A DNA stretch of 64,000 nt from Paenibacillus oryzisoli. GTDB lineage: Bacteria > Bacillota > Bacilli > Paenibacillales > NBRC-103111. Position numbers and translations under genes: made by a program. The stretch lies in assembly GCF_001653565.1 (NCBI RefSeq), contig NZ_LYPB01000045.1, forward strand, positions 47,086-111,085, read 5' to 3'. Below, piece by piece: positions 63,498 through 64,000 of this stretch (its first letter is position 1; the number at the start of each line of letters is the position of its first letter). Under the pieces are notes generated by a model, which worked only from the letters and a program-made list of their open reading frames with translations, had not been told where the DNA came from and did no database searches.

Positions 63498-63665
63498 ATG
63501 TTACAAATTCCGCATGGCGAAGAAATTATTCGTGTCGAAATGACAGTCAAGGAAGCGCTTGCATTAACAGGGACGAAATTCGCCCAAAGCAACAAAGTTG
63601 AGACAGAGGCAATGAAGAAACTCAAACAATCTTTAGCAGATAAATTACTCACACCACACCATTAA
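63498..63665 (+). CDS. Small conserved-looking protein, 55 aa
   Basis: Not recognised. A short soluble protein: a beta-like start (EEIIRVEMTVKEALALTG) and a basic helix (AMKKLKQSLADKLL). ATG 63498 has TAGGAG at about 8 nt; ATG 63492 is too close to it. It has its own terminator. Confidence 0.7.
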   Translation: MLQIPHGEEIIRVEMTVKEALALTGTKFAQSNKVETEAMKKLKQSLADKLLTPHH

Positions 63666-63674
63666 TTCATACAC

Positions 63675-63706
63675 GTCGGGCCCCCGAGATATTCTCGCGG
63701 GGCTTT
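63675..63706 (+). terminator. Intrinsic terminator of the 55-aa gene
   Basis: GCCCCCGAGA / TCTCGCGGGGC then TTTTT. Confidence 0.85.
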
Positions 63707-63806
63707 TTATTTATGCTTTTTGTTTGTTTTCGTTGAAAGAAAGTGACTCGTCTGATTAGTTCCCCTCTCGTTAATCATCGGTTTTTAGTCGTTGCATATA
63801 TTCAAT

Positions 63807-63937
63807 TAGATGGAAAATGTACATCTATTATTTGCAAATCCACTCCAAAATTTTTATTAGATGGAAAATATGTGGTTAATTCAGCCTATATCGGTCATAT
63901 TTGCAAAAACAGAGCTAAATAACTGTACTTTTTCCAG
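63807..63937. repeat. Dispersed intergenic repeat, locus C
   Basis: Units at 63807-63827 and 63858-63879 (51 bp apart), plus TAACTGTACTTTTTCCAG at 63920-63937. The first unit, reversed, matches the 31763-31783 unit at 20 of 21 bases. No gene is seen from 63711 to the window end. Confidence 0.75.
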
Positions 63938-64000
63938 GCCTGTTGATTAACCAAAAAAAGGTAGCCAAAAAGGCCGCTCATTCGGTATGGTATTTGTACC

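Overview
The window reads as a stretch of core chromosome from a low-to-mid GC, endospore-forming Firmicute of the Paenibacillus type. The signs are strong AAGGAGG-type ribosome binding sites, frequent TTG and GTG starts, a serine T-box, a YjcZ-like sporulation micro-protein, YitT and YtvI-like membrane proteins, a YtpB sesquarterpene synthase and CspA/CshA. No rRNA, tRNA, CRISPR array, prophage or insertion sequence was seen. The genus is an inference from gene content, not from a marker gene.

Layout. 0-9 kb: citramalate synthase, a TlpA/ResA-like thioredoxin divergent from an MFS pump, a JAMM peptidase, then a minus-strand run amt, DUF294 nucleotidyltransferase, DnaQ-like exonuclease, then MerR and a YugP zinc peptidase. 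9-18 kb: a GltC-like LysR divergent from tpx, mntH, xylB, a 6S RNA, a DUF624 protein and cshA. 18-28 kb: DUF4178 and DUF4247 genes, YitT, tatA, a DUF4015 glycosidase, a D-2-hydroxyacid dehydrogenase, serS behind a T-box, pfkA, ytpB and two uncharacterised genes upstream of it. 28-38 kb: a MATE-like and an MFS exporter, a nitroreductase, an MmpL/TetR pair, a cold-shock protein, a methyltransferase and a TerC protein behind a manganese riboswitch. 38-53 kb: oligoendopeptidase F with an unusual leader, DUF92, a GAF/HD-GYP protein, FAH, CapA, a metallophosphoesterase followed by a 114-bp tandem repeat, an AraC/GH43 pair, two methyltransferases and a DHH phosphoesterase. 53-64 kb: a cyclic-di-GMP (GEMM-I) riboswitch ahead of an unknown 101-aa protein, an MFS pump, TIGR01777 epimerase, glutathione peroxidase, an Fe-S related gene pair, HxlR, map, an AI-2E-type permease and an AraC/FAD-oxidoreductase pair.

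Working themes. Manganese: MntH uptake with palindromic operators and a TerC exporter behind a yybP-ykoY riboswitch. Nitrogen: Amt with a GlnR/TnrA-type box. Redox: Tpx, glutathione peroxidase and a TlpA-like protein. Cyclic-di-GMP: an HD-GYP protein and a GEMM riboswitch. Plant polysaccharide use: xylB, GH43 and the FAD oxidoreductase, the last two beside divergent AraC regulators.

The most notable items are the GEMM-I riboswitch controlling an undescribed small protein, the transporter-DUF294-exonuclease cluster with a complex amt control region, a dispersed intergenic repeat with 51-bp spacing at three loci, the 114-bp tandem repeat, and the coupled micro-ORF with two start sites at pepF. 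All family calls come from reading the protein sequences; no database search was run.
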